Shown piece after piece: positions 1 to 9,300 of a stretch of 63,148 nucleotides of DNA. A program made the position numbers and the translations under genes. How positions within the stretch are numbered: the first letter of the stretch is position 1; every line of letters begins with the position of its first letter. A model generated the notes under the pieces. The model ran no database searches. It worked only from the letters and a program-made list of their open reading frames with translations, and was not told the DNA's origin. This DNA comes from Bacillus sp. FJAT-47783 (GTDB lineage Bacteria; Bacillota; Bacilli; Bacillales; Aeribacillaceae), in NCBI RefSeq assembly GCF_022808615.1, contig NZ_JAKZKS010000021.1:1-63148 (forward strand), given 5' to 3'.

Positions 1-12
1 CTGGTTGTACAT

Positions 13-75
13 AGCGAAAACTCCTATCGTGATTTGTCTCGTCAACGATTACGATACCAGAGTTTTCGCTTTTTT
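13..75 (+). terminator. Rho-independent terminator
   Basis: Outer arms AGCGAAAACTC and GAGTTTTCGCT pair perfectly, with an inner TATCGT/ACGATA stem, followed by TTTTT on the plus strand. It would end a plus-strand gene lying just outside the left edge of the window. Confidence 0.85.
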
Positions 76-390
76 CATATCCATATATGGAAAAATATTC
101 GTTTTTTACATAAGCAACCCCAAGTTATGGTGATGAGCCATTTTACTACTCTTTTTCTTTAATTTTCCTCGTTATTTTGATTAATTTGTTAATAGTCACT
201 GTCAATAGATCAATTTTTTTCGAATCTCATTAATAAATAAAACGCTACTAAAACTGGAAATTCAACATTACCAATAGTGTAATCCATCACTTTATTCCCT
301 CTAAAATCTCCGAAATTCCATATTCCTACAGATCTTACATGGCCATGTCCTCTATAGTGGCAATATTAAACAAGTCGTTCGATTGTTTCG

Positions 391-617
391 TTATTTTCGA
401 CACCGTTTTTTTAGGCTACTGAACGATTGGGTACCTTTTTGTTCGTCAATTTCATTAAATTGTGCTGGCCTAATTCCATCGCGTGTAATAACCCCTTGTG
501 ATTCCTGTGTCACACGATTTCATTTTGTATCATTGTCAAATAACGCAATGTTTTTGCGAGCTCTTCCTAATACCAAACTTGCATTTAACCCAGCTGGGCC
601 TCCACAGAAGTAAGCAT
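391..617 (-). pseudogene. Remnant of a thioredoxin-reductase-like FAD oxidoreductase
   Basis: On the minus strand a ribosome site (AAAGGAG) and ATG at 617 are followed, in a shifted frame, by codons for CGGPAGLNASLVLGRARKNI, the second half of an FAD-binding GxGxxG motif plus its following helix. An in-frame TGA then interrupts, and the frame resumes as NRVTQESQGVITRDG before losing similarity near 430. Codons between the start and the glycine motif seem deleted. The family (flavin/NADPH disulfide oxidoreductases related to TrxB) is inferred from these motifs only. The gene is clearly dead: start joined out of frame, an internal stop, and no remaining C-terminus. Confidence 0.7.
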
Positions 618-710
618 CTTATCTCCTTTTTTGAAAAAATTATTGACTTTTTGGATTATATAGTTCTTTGTTTAAATAGGTATTCCAATATCTTACTGGG
701 GGGAATGTAA

Positions 711-890
711 ATGTATATTTTAATATGCTCCTTTGCAGCGCTAATCATTTTTTTATTTGCTTGTATGATCTGGAAAAAGAAAATGCTACTTTTACTCATT
801 GGTTTTAACGAAAAGTCATTTTGGGTGATAAAGAGAAGCTTGCCAAAAGAATCGACGTCTTCCGAAATAGAACCAACCGTTTCTAGGTAA
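711..890 (+). pseudogene. 5' part of a DUF3784-like small membrane protein gene, cut by IS200-type DNA
   Basis: An ORF of 59 codons with a good ribosome site (GGGGGG, then ATG at 711). It encodes one N-terminal membrane segment (about residues 3-20) and then a KKKMLLLLIGFNEKSFW stretch that resembles the conserved loop of DUF3784 proteins, which usually run to about 100 residues. The last 10 or so codons overlap, antisense, the broken end of the transposase gene, so the natural 3' end was lost when the insertion sequence landed here. The family assignment is from memory and moderate. Confidence 0.5.
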
Positions 891-1246
891 AAACTACTAT
901 TCCACAGTTTTCCTTTAAATAGTTTTTGTTTAATCTCTGGGAATTTTAAGAACAGTTTTCTTCCTGAGATTCCTTTCAGCATTTTAATGATATACGAACG
1001 AGAAATCTTTGGATGAGCCGAGGCAAATACGTGAATATGGTCTTCTTCCCCCACCTCCATTATGGTAACCTCAAACCCTTTTTCTTCTGCAATTTCTTGA
1101 AATATAACTTTTAAATATTCTTCCATTTCATGCGTTAAGATTTTCCTTCAGTATTTCACTGACCAAACAATATGATAATTAACGTTATAAACACATGTTC
1201 TAGCATGTTTGCTAGCATGTTTGATAGTTTCTTTTTTCTTCTTCAT
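862..1246 (-). pseudogene. tnpA: IS200/IS605-type Y1 transposase TnpA, truncated and with a nonsense codon
   Basis: Minus-strand frame from ATG at 1246: it starts MKKKKETIKHASKHARTCVY and NYHIVW, then hits TGA at 1150-1148 where the family has Arg (KYRRK), then continues through the HUH motif (EEDHIHVFASAHPK) to ETVGSISEDV. The helix carrying the catalytic tyrosine, which should follow directly, is missing because the frame runs into unrelated DNA near 862. The gene therefore lacks both an open frame and its nucleophile. An imperfect palindrome at about 1336-1375 (CTCCC/GGGAG core), upstream of the gene, could be its left-end hairpin. Confidence 0.85.
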
Positions 1247-1380
1247 ACATATAGTATACCAATTTCATATCATTAATCCTATTATTAAAGTCTTTTCAAA
1301 TATGTATATAGTCTTATTAAAAATAAAAAGCGTGATTCATCTCCCCAATAAAATAGGGAGGATTCTCGCGTATCATCCTA
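862..1380 (-). mobile_element. Decayed IS200-type insertion sequence
   Basis: The element comprises the tnpA pseudogene and about 130 bp upstream with a candidate subterminal hairpin (1336-1375). The right end is not defined; similarity stops at the DUF3784-like gene, which it interrupts. No tnpB gene accompanies it. Borders are estimates. Confidence 0.6.
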
Positions 1381-1532
1381 AAACATTACCCTTTAAAAAA
1401 TTCTGATAGGGTGTACATTTGTTTTTGCTGAACTAATTCTGAACATTTGTCCAGTTCAAAATTCTTCCCGAAGCATACTCTATGTTAAGAAGAGCTTTGT
1501 ATGACATGATCTTGACTAGAGGAGGAGTGAAA

Positions 1533-1823
1533 ATGTCCGGAGGTTATTATCATTTATGCTGCAAATATCGAGGGAGACCTGTTGAAATACGAGATAGATT
1601 TGGTAAGACACATAGAGGAATAATAGATCGAGTTTCACCATCTCATGTATATATACGACCTGTTCAACCATCTGGCCCAAGGGGACCAAGAGGGTTTGGT
1701 TATCCTAGGTATGGAGGAGGCTTTTTTGGTCGCCCATTTGGATTTGGGTTCGGTGTAGCCGCCGCAGTTGCTATTGCTGCGATTGTAGCCATTGCTGTCA
1801 TTCCATTCGCGTTTTTCTGGTAA
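1533..1823 (+). CDS. Small membrane protein with KYRGRPVEIRDR domain
   Basis: 96 residues, starting at ATG 1533 behind GAGGAG; a longer frame from 1482 has no ribosome site. Residues about 4-45 (YYHLCCKYRGRPVEIRDRF, then HRGIIDRVSPSHVYIRP) look like a small beta-rich module, possibly SH3- or Sm-like (inference). A Gly/Pro/Arg-rich linker (PRGPRGFGYPRYGGGFFGR) and one Ala/Val/Ile-rich membrane segment at the C-terminus follow. The gene at 2007-2216 encodes a shorter paralogue with the same module and membrane tail. The function is unknown; I do not recognise a named family. Confidence 0.75.
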   Translation: MSGGYYHLCCKYRGRPVEIRDRFGKTHRGIIDRVSPSHVYIRPVQPSGPRGPRGFGYPRYGGGFFGRPFGFGFGVAAAVAIAAIVAIAVIPFAFFW

Positions 1824-1830
1824 ATGAGTT

Positions 1831-1856
1831 GGTAGTGTGAAGGCACTACCTTTTTA
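1831..1856 (+). terminator. Terminator after the 1533 gene
   Basis: GGTAGTG and CACTACC arms with a 6-nt loop, followed by TTTTT, start 7 bp after the stop codon. Confidence 0.85.
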
Positions 1857-1950
1857 CATACATACAATGGCATAAAATCAATATATACGGATCAAATCAT
1901 TACACACGGCTGACCCGGATATCATTATTTGAATGAGTATCTTATTAAGA

Positions 1951-1991
1951 AAACACAGAAGTATTTTCTTAATTGGAGTACTTCTGTGTTT
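1951..1991 (-). terminator. Terminator of the 2007-2216 gene
   Basis: A 12-13 bp perfect inverted repeat (AAACACAGAAGTA / TACTTCTGTGTTT) lies just downstream of the minus-strand stop codon. On that strand it is followed by TTTTCTT. Confidence 0.7.
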
Positions 1992-2006
1992 ATGTTTGTT
2001 ATTAGC

Positions 2007-2216
2007 CTAAAGGAAAAAGATGGCTGATAACAGAATGAGCGAAACAATAGCGATAAATGGAATAAAAAATCCCCTTGGTTCATTTAGTGCTTGAAGGTAT
2101 ACGCCATGTGGAGTTGCGTATTTGATTCTTCCCCGATAAACTCTTCCTTTTCTATCTCTAATTTGTACGGCTTGCCCCCTGTACTTTTGAGCTAAATAAT
2201 AATAATTTGCAGACAT
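2007..2216 (-). CDS. Small membrane protein, paralogue of the 1533 gene
   Basis: 69 residues. The start is placed at ATG 2216, 7 nt after a GGAGG core (another ATG at 2219 and in-frame ATGs further upstream are less well spaced). It repeats the module of the 1533-1823 protein: YYLAQKYRGQAVQIRDRKG, then YRGRIKYATPHGVYLQAL, followed directly by one C-terminal membrane helix (FIPFIAIVSLILLSAIFFL). It lacks the glycine-rich linker. The two genes converge, with a terminator after each, suggesting an old duplication. Function unknown. Confidence 0.75.
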   Translation of the reverse strand: MSANYYYLAQKYRGQAVQIRDRKGRVYRGRIKYATPHGVYLQALNEPRGFFIPFIAIVSLILLSAIFFL

Positions 2217-2335
2217 CATTCCCCCTCCCTTCATCTTCATTCATACTATTTTATGAATGATAGATGAATTGGACTGGGGTAAAAGTCTTTTTTCTCGTAA
2301 ATGATGAAACCGCCATCATCTATTTGATAGTCGTA

Positions 2336-2536
2336 CTATTGGTCTTCATTTACTTCTTGCTCTTCTTGAGAACCTGCTTGATCCATTACCTCATCTCTTG
2401 ATCTCCCCCAAAAGAACCCCCATGGATCTCTCTTAGGAAACACATTTTCTTTTTGTTCATTGATAATTTCAACATCCTTGGCATGGATGATGAGCTTATC
2501 GACATGAATTACTTTTTCTTTTTTATTTTCAGACAT
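2336..2536 (-). CDS. Hypothetical 66-residue acidic protein
   Basis: ATG at 2536 behind GGAGAGG. The protein is hydrophilic: a basic start (MSENKKEKVIHVDKLIIHA), a central DPWGFFWGR patch and a Glu/Gln-rich tail. It has no signal peptide or membrane segment. I do not recognise the family; the spacing and ribosome site argue that it is real. Confidence 0.6.
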   Translation of the reverse strand: MSENKKEKVIHVDKLIIHAKDVEIINEQKENVFPKRDPWGFFWGRSRDEVMDQAGSQEEQEVNEDQ

Positions 2537-2733
2537 CTTTTCCTCTCCTTCACTCCTTTAATCGTTTATATGGTATTCATCTTCTGTTATTTGCGTATAG
2601 GCAGATGCATACATGACTAAAAACGGATAAACCTACAGGGACCAAACAGATGAGACTTTGTCTAACAGTTCTTTTTTTGTTACTACGCTTCTTTTCAAAT
2701 CCCTTTACCTCCTCACATTTTTCTTCCAGAATC

Positions 2734-2776
2734 CGTGAGAATAATCAATATTTACAACCGACAATCTTGATATAAT
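2734..2776 (+). promoter_or_regulatory. Promoter with candidate Fnr site for the hemerythrin-like gene
   Basis: A -10 element TATAAT (2771-2776) lacks a convincing -35. Centred 41.5 bp before the predicted start is CGTGA-N6-TCAAT (2734-2749), a partial match to the Bacillus Fnr box TGTGA-N6-TCAC(A/T) at the position expected for activation. The Fnr assignment is inference. The region around the -10 is nearly repeated at 63048-63083. Confidence 0.45.
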
Positions 2777-2899
2777 AGGATTAGGGGTGATTGAATTCGG
2801 AATTTTCAATTAATAATTACATCGGTTTAGCTTTGACAGGTGTGTTAATACTGAATATTAATCTTGAAGAGTAATAAACAAGGAGGCTTTAAATAAGCT

Positions 2900-3322
2900 A
2901 TGCTAGGACCATCTTTACACAAATTGGATGCGCACAGATCCATCCATGATGGAGCTGTAACGGAAGGAAAAGAATTAATGGAAGTATTAGAAAAAGTTTA
3001 TAAAGAGAGGCATGAAAAACATTCTTTAATTGCCGCAAAGGTTCTCATAGAACATTGGGAAACGCGTACACTTGCCCATGCTGAAACAGAAGAAGAAGGT
3101 CTATACAAAAGAAAAATGGAAGAAGATCCAGAATTAACGACTACCATTACGAACCTTATTCGTGATCATGATATACTTCGGATACTTGTCAAAGATATTA
3201 AACGGTTGTTGCAGGAAAATGGTGTGAATGATGACGTCATTGATCGTTTTAAAGCATTTTCTGTTCTTGTTCAAATTCATAATCGTGAAGAAGAAAAATA
3301 CTTATTCGATGAACATTCATGA
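2900..3322 (+). CDS. Hemerythrin-like (HHE) domain protein
   Basis: 140 residues, all helical in appearance, with the spaced His/Glu ligands of a hemerythrin-type di-iron four-helix bundle: EHWETR, HAETEEEGLY, IRDHDILR and HNREEEKYLF. Members bind O2 or NO or act in iron or redox handling; the exact role here is not known. ATG 2900 is the first possible start after an in-frame TAA and sits a rather long 13 nt after GGAGG. It is followed by a terminator. The nitrate reductase operon nearby and the possible Fnr site hint at a role under oxygen limitation or nitrosative stress (inference). Confidence 0.85.
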   Translation: MLGPSLHKLDAHRSIHDGAVTEGKELMEVLEKVYKERHEKHSLIAAKVLIEHWETRTLAHAETEEEGLYKRKMEEDPELTTTITNLIRDHDILRILVKDIKRLLQENGVNDDVIDRFKAFSVLVQIHNREEEKYLFDEHS

Positions 3323-3347
3323 CAAACCGTGTCATGTATTCGATCTT

Positions 3348-3381
3348 GAACCACTTTGGAATATTCCAAAGTGGTTCTTTT
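3348..3381 (+). terminator. Terminator of the hemerythrin-like gene
   Basis: GAACCACTTTGGA and TCCAAAGTGGTTC form a 13-bp stem with an ATAT loop followed by TTTT. Confidence 0.9.
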
Positions 3382-3469
3382 AATGGTTAAGCATACTTTC
3401 TTTTTATATGGGCAGGAAATCGGCTATTTCACTGATTTCGATAAATTCTGACCTCTGAACAAAGTCGCA

Positions 3470-4192
3470 TTAGCGATTTTGTTCATCGATAGATTTTACG
3501 GCTTTCTTTGGATTCATTTTTCGATAAACAATATATTTTCTTGATAAATATTCTAATGGTAGACTCCAGACATGAACGAGTCTCGTGTAAGGCCAAACGG
3601 CAAATAAGGCAAAAGCCGCTAAAATGTGAAGCTGAAATCCAATTGGTGCATTCATGACTAACTCCGGAGAAGGCTGAAAACTCAATATCCCCCTAAACCA
3701 AGGACCGATTGTTGCTCGGTAATCAAATTCTCCACCTGAAGCCGTATAGCCGACCGTGTTTGAGAATCCAATCACCGTAACGACACCAATTAAAAGCAAC
3801 ACATAAAGATCTTTTCTTGAACTGTTTCTTTTTACCCTTTTACTGTTTAGTCGGCGAATTGTTAACAAGGCACCTCCGATCACCATCATGACTCCTGCAG
3901 CTCCACCGAACCATATAGCGCCAAAATGATACATGTGCTCCGTTATTCCGATCACATCATAAAACCCTTTAGGAATAAGGACTCCCGCTACATGTCCGAA
4001 AAATACAAAAATGACACCATAATGAAAAAGAATGCTTCCCCACTTTAATAACGGATCTTTTTCGATAAATTCACTTGACTGGGCAGACCAGCCAAATTGA
4101 TCCGTATTATAGCGATGGATATGCCCGATAACAAAGGTGGTTAACGATATATAGGGGATAATCACCCATAAGAAATAATCAAATTCTGTCAT
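3470..4192 (-). CDS. narI: Respiratory nitrate reductase gamma subunit (cytochrome b)
   Basis: 240 residues, about the normal length of NarI, with five predicted membrane helices. It anchors NarGH to the membrane and passes electrons from menaquinol to NarH through two b hemes. Histidines in the positions expected for heme ligands are H57 (LFHYG), H67 (FGHVAG), H189 (FQLHI) and H207 (LVHVW). It is the last gene of narGHJI, 23 bp after narJ. No clear terminator was seen in the 80 bp after it. Confidence 0.97.
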   Translation of the reverse strand: MTEFDYFLWVIIPYISLTTFVIGHIHRYNTDQFGWSAQSSEFIEKDPLLKWGSILFHYGVIFVFFGHVAGVLIPKGFYDVIGITEHMYHFGAIWFGGAAGVMMVIGGALLTIRRLNSKRVKRNSSRKDLYVLLLIGVVTVIGFSNTVGYTASGGEFDYRATIGPWFRGILSFQPSPELVMNAPIGFQLHILAAFALFAVWPYTRLVHVWSLPLEYLSRKYIVYRKMNPKKAVKSIDEQNR

Positions 4193-4215
4193 GATTACGA
4201 TCCCTCCGAATTGGC

Positions 4216-4779
4216 TTAACCCGCATGATGATTCAGGTCATTTTCACGAGCAGACAAATAGGCTGACATTGCGATGACACAAGCTTTTAATATAAAACCA
4301 TAAGGATTGTCTTGTTTTTCTAAATTTGATAGTAATTGATCGATTGCTTTTTTATTAATGAAAAACACTTTTTGCACAAAGTGTTCATCCGCAACGGATG
4401 CAAACTCTAAGATGAGCGGTAAATAGTCTGGCAGTTCATCATTTTTGATATAAAAGCCTGCTTTTGCAAACTCCATTTTTAATTTGACAAAAGCTAATCC
4501 TCGTTCTCTGTTCTCGCCAAACAATCCATGGGTTAAGTAAAGGGTGTTTTGCTCACTAAAGTCAAACCATCTCACGTAGTTTTCACTTAGTTCTTTATAT
4601 GGCGTTTCTTTCACATATTTATTGAACTGGCGAAAACAATGATTGATCCCCTTGTTTTCGATGGATTGAATGAGTTGATTCACTTCATCTGATTCTGTCC
4701 ATTCTTTATCGGGATATCTTAAAAATAACGAACAAAGTTTGAAAACGAGTCTAGATTCTTCCGTCCATAGCTTTTCCAT
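4216..4779 (-). CDS. narJ: Nitrate reductase assembly chaperone NarJ
   Basis: 187 residues, TorD/NarJ-type helical chaperone needed for insertion of the molybdenum cofactor into NarG and for membrane docking; it is not part of the final enzyme. Typical features are the N-terminal LCSLFLRYPDKEW segment and the central LPLILEFA stretch. The start ATG overlaps the end of narH by 29 bp, indicating translational coupling. Confidence 0.95.
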   Translation of the reverse strand: MEKLWTEESRLVFKLCSLFLRYPDKEWTESDEVNQLIQSIENKGINHCFRQFNKYVKETPYKELSENYVRWFDFSEQNTLYLTHGLFGENRERGLAFVKLKMEFAKAGFYIKNDELPDYLPLILEFASVADEHFVQKVFFINKKAIDQLLSNLEKQDNPYGFILKACVIAMSAYLSARENDLNHHAG

Positions 4780-6301
4780 TTAGATCACTCCAATATTCTT
4801 CAGTGAACGCATATAAATCATCATACTTTTCAGTACCTAAACTACACCCTGAACACCCTTCCATAAAATCGTACCCTGCTGATCCTTGGCCAGCATACAT
4901 ATTCCCTGCTTCTTCGCGGTGGGATTTTGGTATGACGTATCGATCGTTATATTTTGCGATTGCTGATAATTCATACAAATCGACAACCGATTCTTCCGTT
5001 AAACCCGCTTCTTTTAAAATGGTTTTATCAAACGGTTTATTTAGATTCACACTTCTCATATAGCTCCTCATTGTTACCATTTTCTTTAATACTCGTTCAA
5101 TCACTTTTGTATCGCCAGCTGTCATTAAATTCGCGAGGTATTGGATTGGGATTCTAAATTGCTTAATCGTTGGGAAAATCACATTCGGGTCTAATGTATC
5201 AATTTGTCCAGCAAACGTATTCGTTATCGGACTTAAAGGTGGAATATACCATACCATTGGTAATGTTCGGTACTCAGGGTGCAAAGGTAAGGCCACCTTA
5301 TGCTCTACGGCAAGCTTGTAGACCGGTGATTGTTGTGCCGCTTCGATCCAATCTTCTGGTATGCCATCTTTTTTTGCTTGTTGAATAATCTCCGGATCAT
5401 TTGGATCTAAAATAATGCCGAGATGTGATTCATATAAATCTTTTGGGTCACTAGCGGAGGCCGCCTCTTGCACTTTGTCCGCATCATACAAAACAATGCC
5501 GATATAGCGCAGACGCCCTACGCATGTTTCAGAACAGACCGTTGGCTGACCATTTTCAATTCGCGGAAAACAAAACGTACATTTTTCTGCTTTATTCGTC
5601 TTCCAGTTGAAATATACTTTTTTATACGGACAACCTGACATACAAAAACGCCAGCTTCGGCATGAATCTTGATCAACTAATACGATCCCATCCTCATCTC
5701 GTTTATAGATCGCTCCAGATGGACAAGAAGAAAGGCACGATGGGTTAATGCAATGCTCACAAATTCGCGGTAAATACATCATAAACGCCTGTTCATACTC
5801 AGAAATAACTTTTTCATCGACCTGATTCATGTTTGGATCTTTTTTCCCGGTGTTATAAACACCTGCTAAATCATCTTCCCAGTTCGGCCCCCACTGTAAA
5901 TCCATATACTCTCCCGTCAGTTGAGATTTTGGCCGGGCGACAGGTTGATGTTTTTTCTCTGGACTTTTAATTAAGGTTTCATAATCATAGGTCCATGGTT
6001 CATAAAAATCATCGATTTTCGTTAAATCCGGATTGTAAAAAATATTGAGTAACTTTTTCGCACGTCCTCCAGCTTTTAACTCTAATTTTCCATTTTTAAC
6101 TTCCCATCCTCCTTTATGGGTATCTTGATTTTCCCATTCTTTCGGATAACCGACGCCAGGCTTTGTTTCAACATTGTTCCACCACATATACTCTGCACCT
6201 GAACGATTCGTCCATGTGTTGTTACATGTAACACTGCATGTATGACAACCGATACATTTATCAAGGTTCATAACCATTCCAAACTGTGCTTTAATCTTCA
6301 A
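4751..6301 (-). CDS. narH: Respiratory nitrate reductase beta subunit (iron-sulfur)
   Basis: 516 residues from a TTG start at 6301, chosen because GAGGTGG lies 6 nt upstream and the protein then begins with the family's KIKAQFGMVMNLDKC; the open frame extends to 6316 without a better start. It carries four ferredoxin-like Cys clusters: C16-IGC-HTC-SVTC at the N-terminus, CEHCINPSCLSSC, then CRSWRFCMSGC, where Trp replaces a Cys as in other NarH, and CTFC. It relays electrons from NarI to NarG on the cytoplasmic face. The TTG overlaps the narG stop. Confidence 0.96.
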   Translation of the reverse strand: MKIKAQFGMVMNLDKCIGCHTCSVTCNNTWTNRSGAEYMWWNNVETKPGVGYPKEWENQDTHKGGWEVKNGKLELKAGGRAKKLLNIFYNPDLTKIDDFYEPWTYDYETLIKSPEKKHQPVARPKSQLTGEYMDLQWGPNWEDDLAGVYNTGKKDPNMNQVDEKVISEYEQAFMMYLPRICEHCINPSCLSSCPSGAIYKRDEDGIVLVDQDSCRSWRFCMSGCPYKKVYFNWKTNKAEKCTFCFPRIENGQPTVCSETCVGRLRYIGIVLYDADKVQEAASASDPKDLYESHLGIILDPNDPEIIQQAKKDGIPEDWIEAAQQSPVYKLAVEHKVALPLHPEYRTLPMVWYIPPLSPITNTFAGQIDTLDPNVIFPTIKQFRIPIQYLANLMTAGDTKVIERVLKKMVTMRSYMRSVNLNKPFDKTILKEAGLTEESVVDLYELSAIAKYNDRYVIPKSHREEAGNMYAGQGSAGYDFMEGCSGCSLGTEKYDDLYAFTEEYWSDLNGKAMDGRI

Positions 6302-9300
6302 GCCAATCCACCTCATTTCGGTCTAATTTGCGAATGATGACTTGTTCATCTCGTTGGTTTCCCGTTGGACCATAGTAATTAAATCCATAGCTAAGCTGAG
6401 CGTATCCACCAATCATTTGTGTCGGCTTTATGTGAATTTTTGTTGGACTATTAAACGTACCTCCCCGGTCTTTTGTAATCTTGGAACCTGGAACATTAAT
6501 TGTCCGGTCTTGAACATGGTACATAAAAGCGACCCCTCTCGGTAATCGATGACTTACAACCGCCCGAGCCACTACGACTCCATTTCGGTTGTACATTTCA
6601 AGCCAGTCATTATCTTGAATCCCCACCGCCAGAGCATCTTCATTGTTTAACCATACGTGTGGCCCACCTCTAAACAACGTAAGCATCGGTAATGTGTCTC
6701 CATATGTACTATGGTAAGACCATTTAAAATGGGGGGTTAAATAGCGTAGTTTTATTTCATTTGTTGTCGATGCTGGTTGATTGTCCTTGTTATAAAAAGC
6801 CGCCTTCTTTAAAGGTGCTTTAAAAGTTGGTAAATCTTCGCCAAACTCTAACATTAATTCATGATCTAAGAAAAAATGCTGTCGACCTGTTAACGTCCGA
6901 AACGGTATAAGCCGCTCAATATTTGTCGTAAATGGTGAGTAACGGCGATTTCCCGTTTCTGATCCACTAAATACTGGAGAGGATAGAACTTTTTTAGGTT
7001 GAGCAGTAATCTCATCAAAGGAAATATGCTCTTCCGCTCGTTCAATCACTAAATCCTTTAATTGTTGACCTGTTTTCTTTTCCAATGCATCCCAAGCTTT
7101 CATTGCTAAAGAACCATTTGTTGTACTGGATAAGGTTAAAATGGCTTCCGCTACATTTCGATCTACCGAGATATCCGGACAGTCTTGATACTCTTTTGTC
7201 TTTTTCGCTGTACCGACGATATCTTTTAATTTGTTATATTCCTCTTCAGCATTCCAAGATAGCCCTTTTGCTCCGATTTTCCCGCGAGCATTTGGTCCAA
7301 GTGCGATAAATTTGTCGTATACTTTTGTGTACTCTCTTTCGACAATATGAATATGCGGGAAATTCTCTCCAGGAATCGGTTCCATTCCGTTCTTTTTCCA
7401 ATCCGGAATAAATCCTAACGATTGCGATACTTCATCAGGTGTATCATGTAGAAGTGGTGTAGCGACAATATCCTTTACCGGGTCTGGTAGGTGCTTCTCA
7501 GCAAGCGTTTGGAATTTTTCAGCTAATTTTTTAAATGTGTCCCAGTCCGATTTACTTTCCCACGGTGGTGTGATTGCTGGGTTAAAAGGATGAATAAATG
7601 GATGCATATCCGTCGAACTAATATCATATTTTTCATACCATGTTGCTGCTGGTAAAACGATATCTGCGTATAAGCCAGTTCCTGACATCCTAAAATCCAT
7701 ATTAATTAATAAATCGAGTTTTCCATCTTGTACTTCGGCTTTTGAATCGACTTCTTCTGTATTTAAAGATGGTTCTGGCTCACCTAAAATCCCTGAATGG
7801 GTACCGAGTAAATGTTTAAGAAAATATTCATGACCTTTTGCAGAGCTTCCTAGTAAATTGGCCCGCCATACAAACAACGTTTTAGGAAAATTCACAGGGT
7901 TACTAGGCTCTTCTATGGCAAACTTTATTTGACCATTTTTTACTTGATCGACAACATACTTGATCACTTCTTCATTATTTGTCGCTTTTGATTCTTCATA
8001 TAATGAAATCGAGTTCTTATTAAATTGCGGATAAGAAGGGAGCCAACCTAACCTTGCAGCAAGTACATTGTAATCGCCTAGATGTTTATACATTGGCTCA
8101 TCAACTAAAGGAGAAATTAAATCAGAAGTATGCTGATCCTCATATCTCCATTGTTCTGTCACAAAATAAAAGAACGATGTACCATTTTGTAAACGTGGTG
8201 GTCCTCCCCAATCACGGGCCATTGCGACCGTTTGCCATCCTTCAAGTGGGCGCACTTTTTCTTGGCCCACGTAATGTGCCCATCCCCCACCGTTTACACC
8301 TTGTGAACCTGTTAATAATACGAGGTTTAAAATCGCTCGATAAATGGTGTCTGAATGATACCAATGATTAATACCTGAACCCATAATAATCATCGAACGC
8401 CCTTTACTATCAACGGCGTTTTGGGCAAACTCTCGGGCAATTTGGGCGACAAGTTTGCGGTCAACACCCGTCATTTCTTCTTGCCATGCAGGTGTGTATG
8501 GTTTTGGATCATCATAATCTTTCGGATAGTCCCCAGGTAGCCCGCGATCAACACCCGCTTGAGCTAGCATTAAATCGAATACCGTTGTTACATAAAGGGT
8601 TTCACCATTTTGATTCATTTCCTTAACAGGTACGCCCCGTTCAATAATTTGCCTTTGTTCCTGGCCGAAGTATGGAAACTGGACTAATACGGTATGATCT
8701 TCTATTCCGAGAAGAGAAAGTGCCGGTTCAATATCCCCGAGTTGATTTTCCGTATCCTTTAAGTGTAAATTCCACTCTCCCCCCTCTGACCAACGATGGC
8801 CAATCGTACCATTAGGAGCAGCATATTGATTCGATTTTTGATCAAAAAGAATCGTTTTCCATTCTGCTTTATTTACCTTCATGCCAAGGTCACTTGCCCG
8901 TAAAAATCGATTCGTTTTATAACTATTCCCTTGCTTTTTCAATGTAACTAAAAAGGGTAAATCCGTATATTTTTTTACGTAATCTTCAAAATAGGGAGTT
9001 TGTTGATCCACATAAAATTCTTTAAGAATGACATGTGTCATGCCCATCGCAAGTGCAGCATCCATCCCGGGATGAACGTTCAGCCAATTATCGGCAAACT
9101 TGACAAACTCCGCATAGTCCGGACTAACCGAAACGACTTTCGTCCCGTTATACCGTGCTTCTACGTAAAAATGGGCATCTGGTGTACGTGTTTGTGGTAA
9201 ATTAGATCCCCAGACGATTAAATAACTCGAGTTATACCAATCAGAGCTTTCCGGTACGTCTGTTTGTTCACCCCATATTTGCGGTGATGCTGGCGGAAGA

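Noticed and set aside
383-710. Plus-strand frames of 76 and 70 codons
   Set aside because: They are antisense to the dead oxidoreductase, whose minus-strand frame shows a recognisable FAD motif; they have no start signal.
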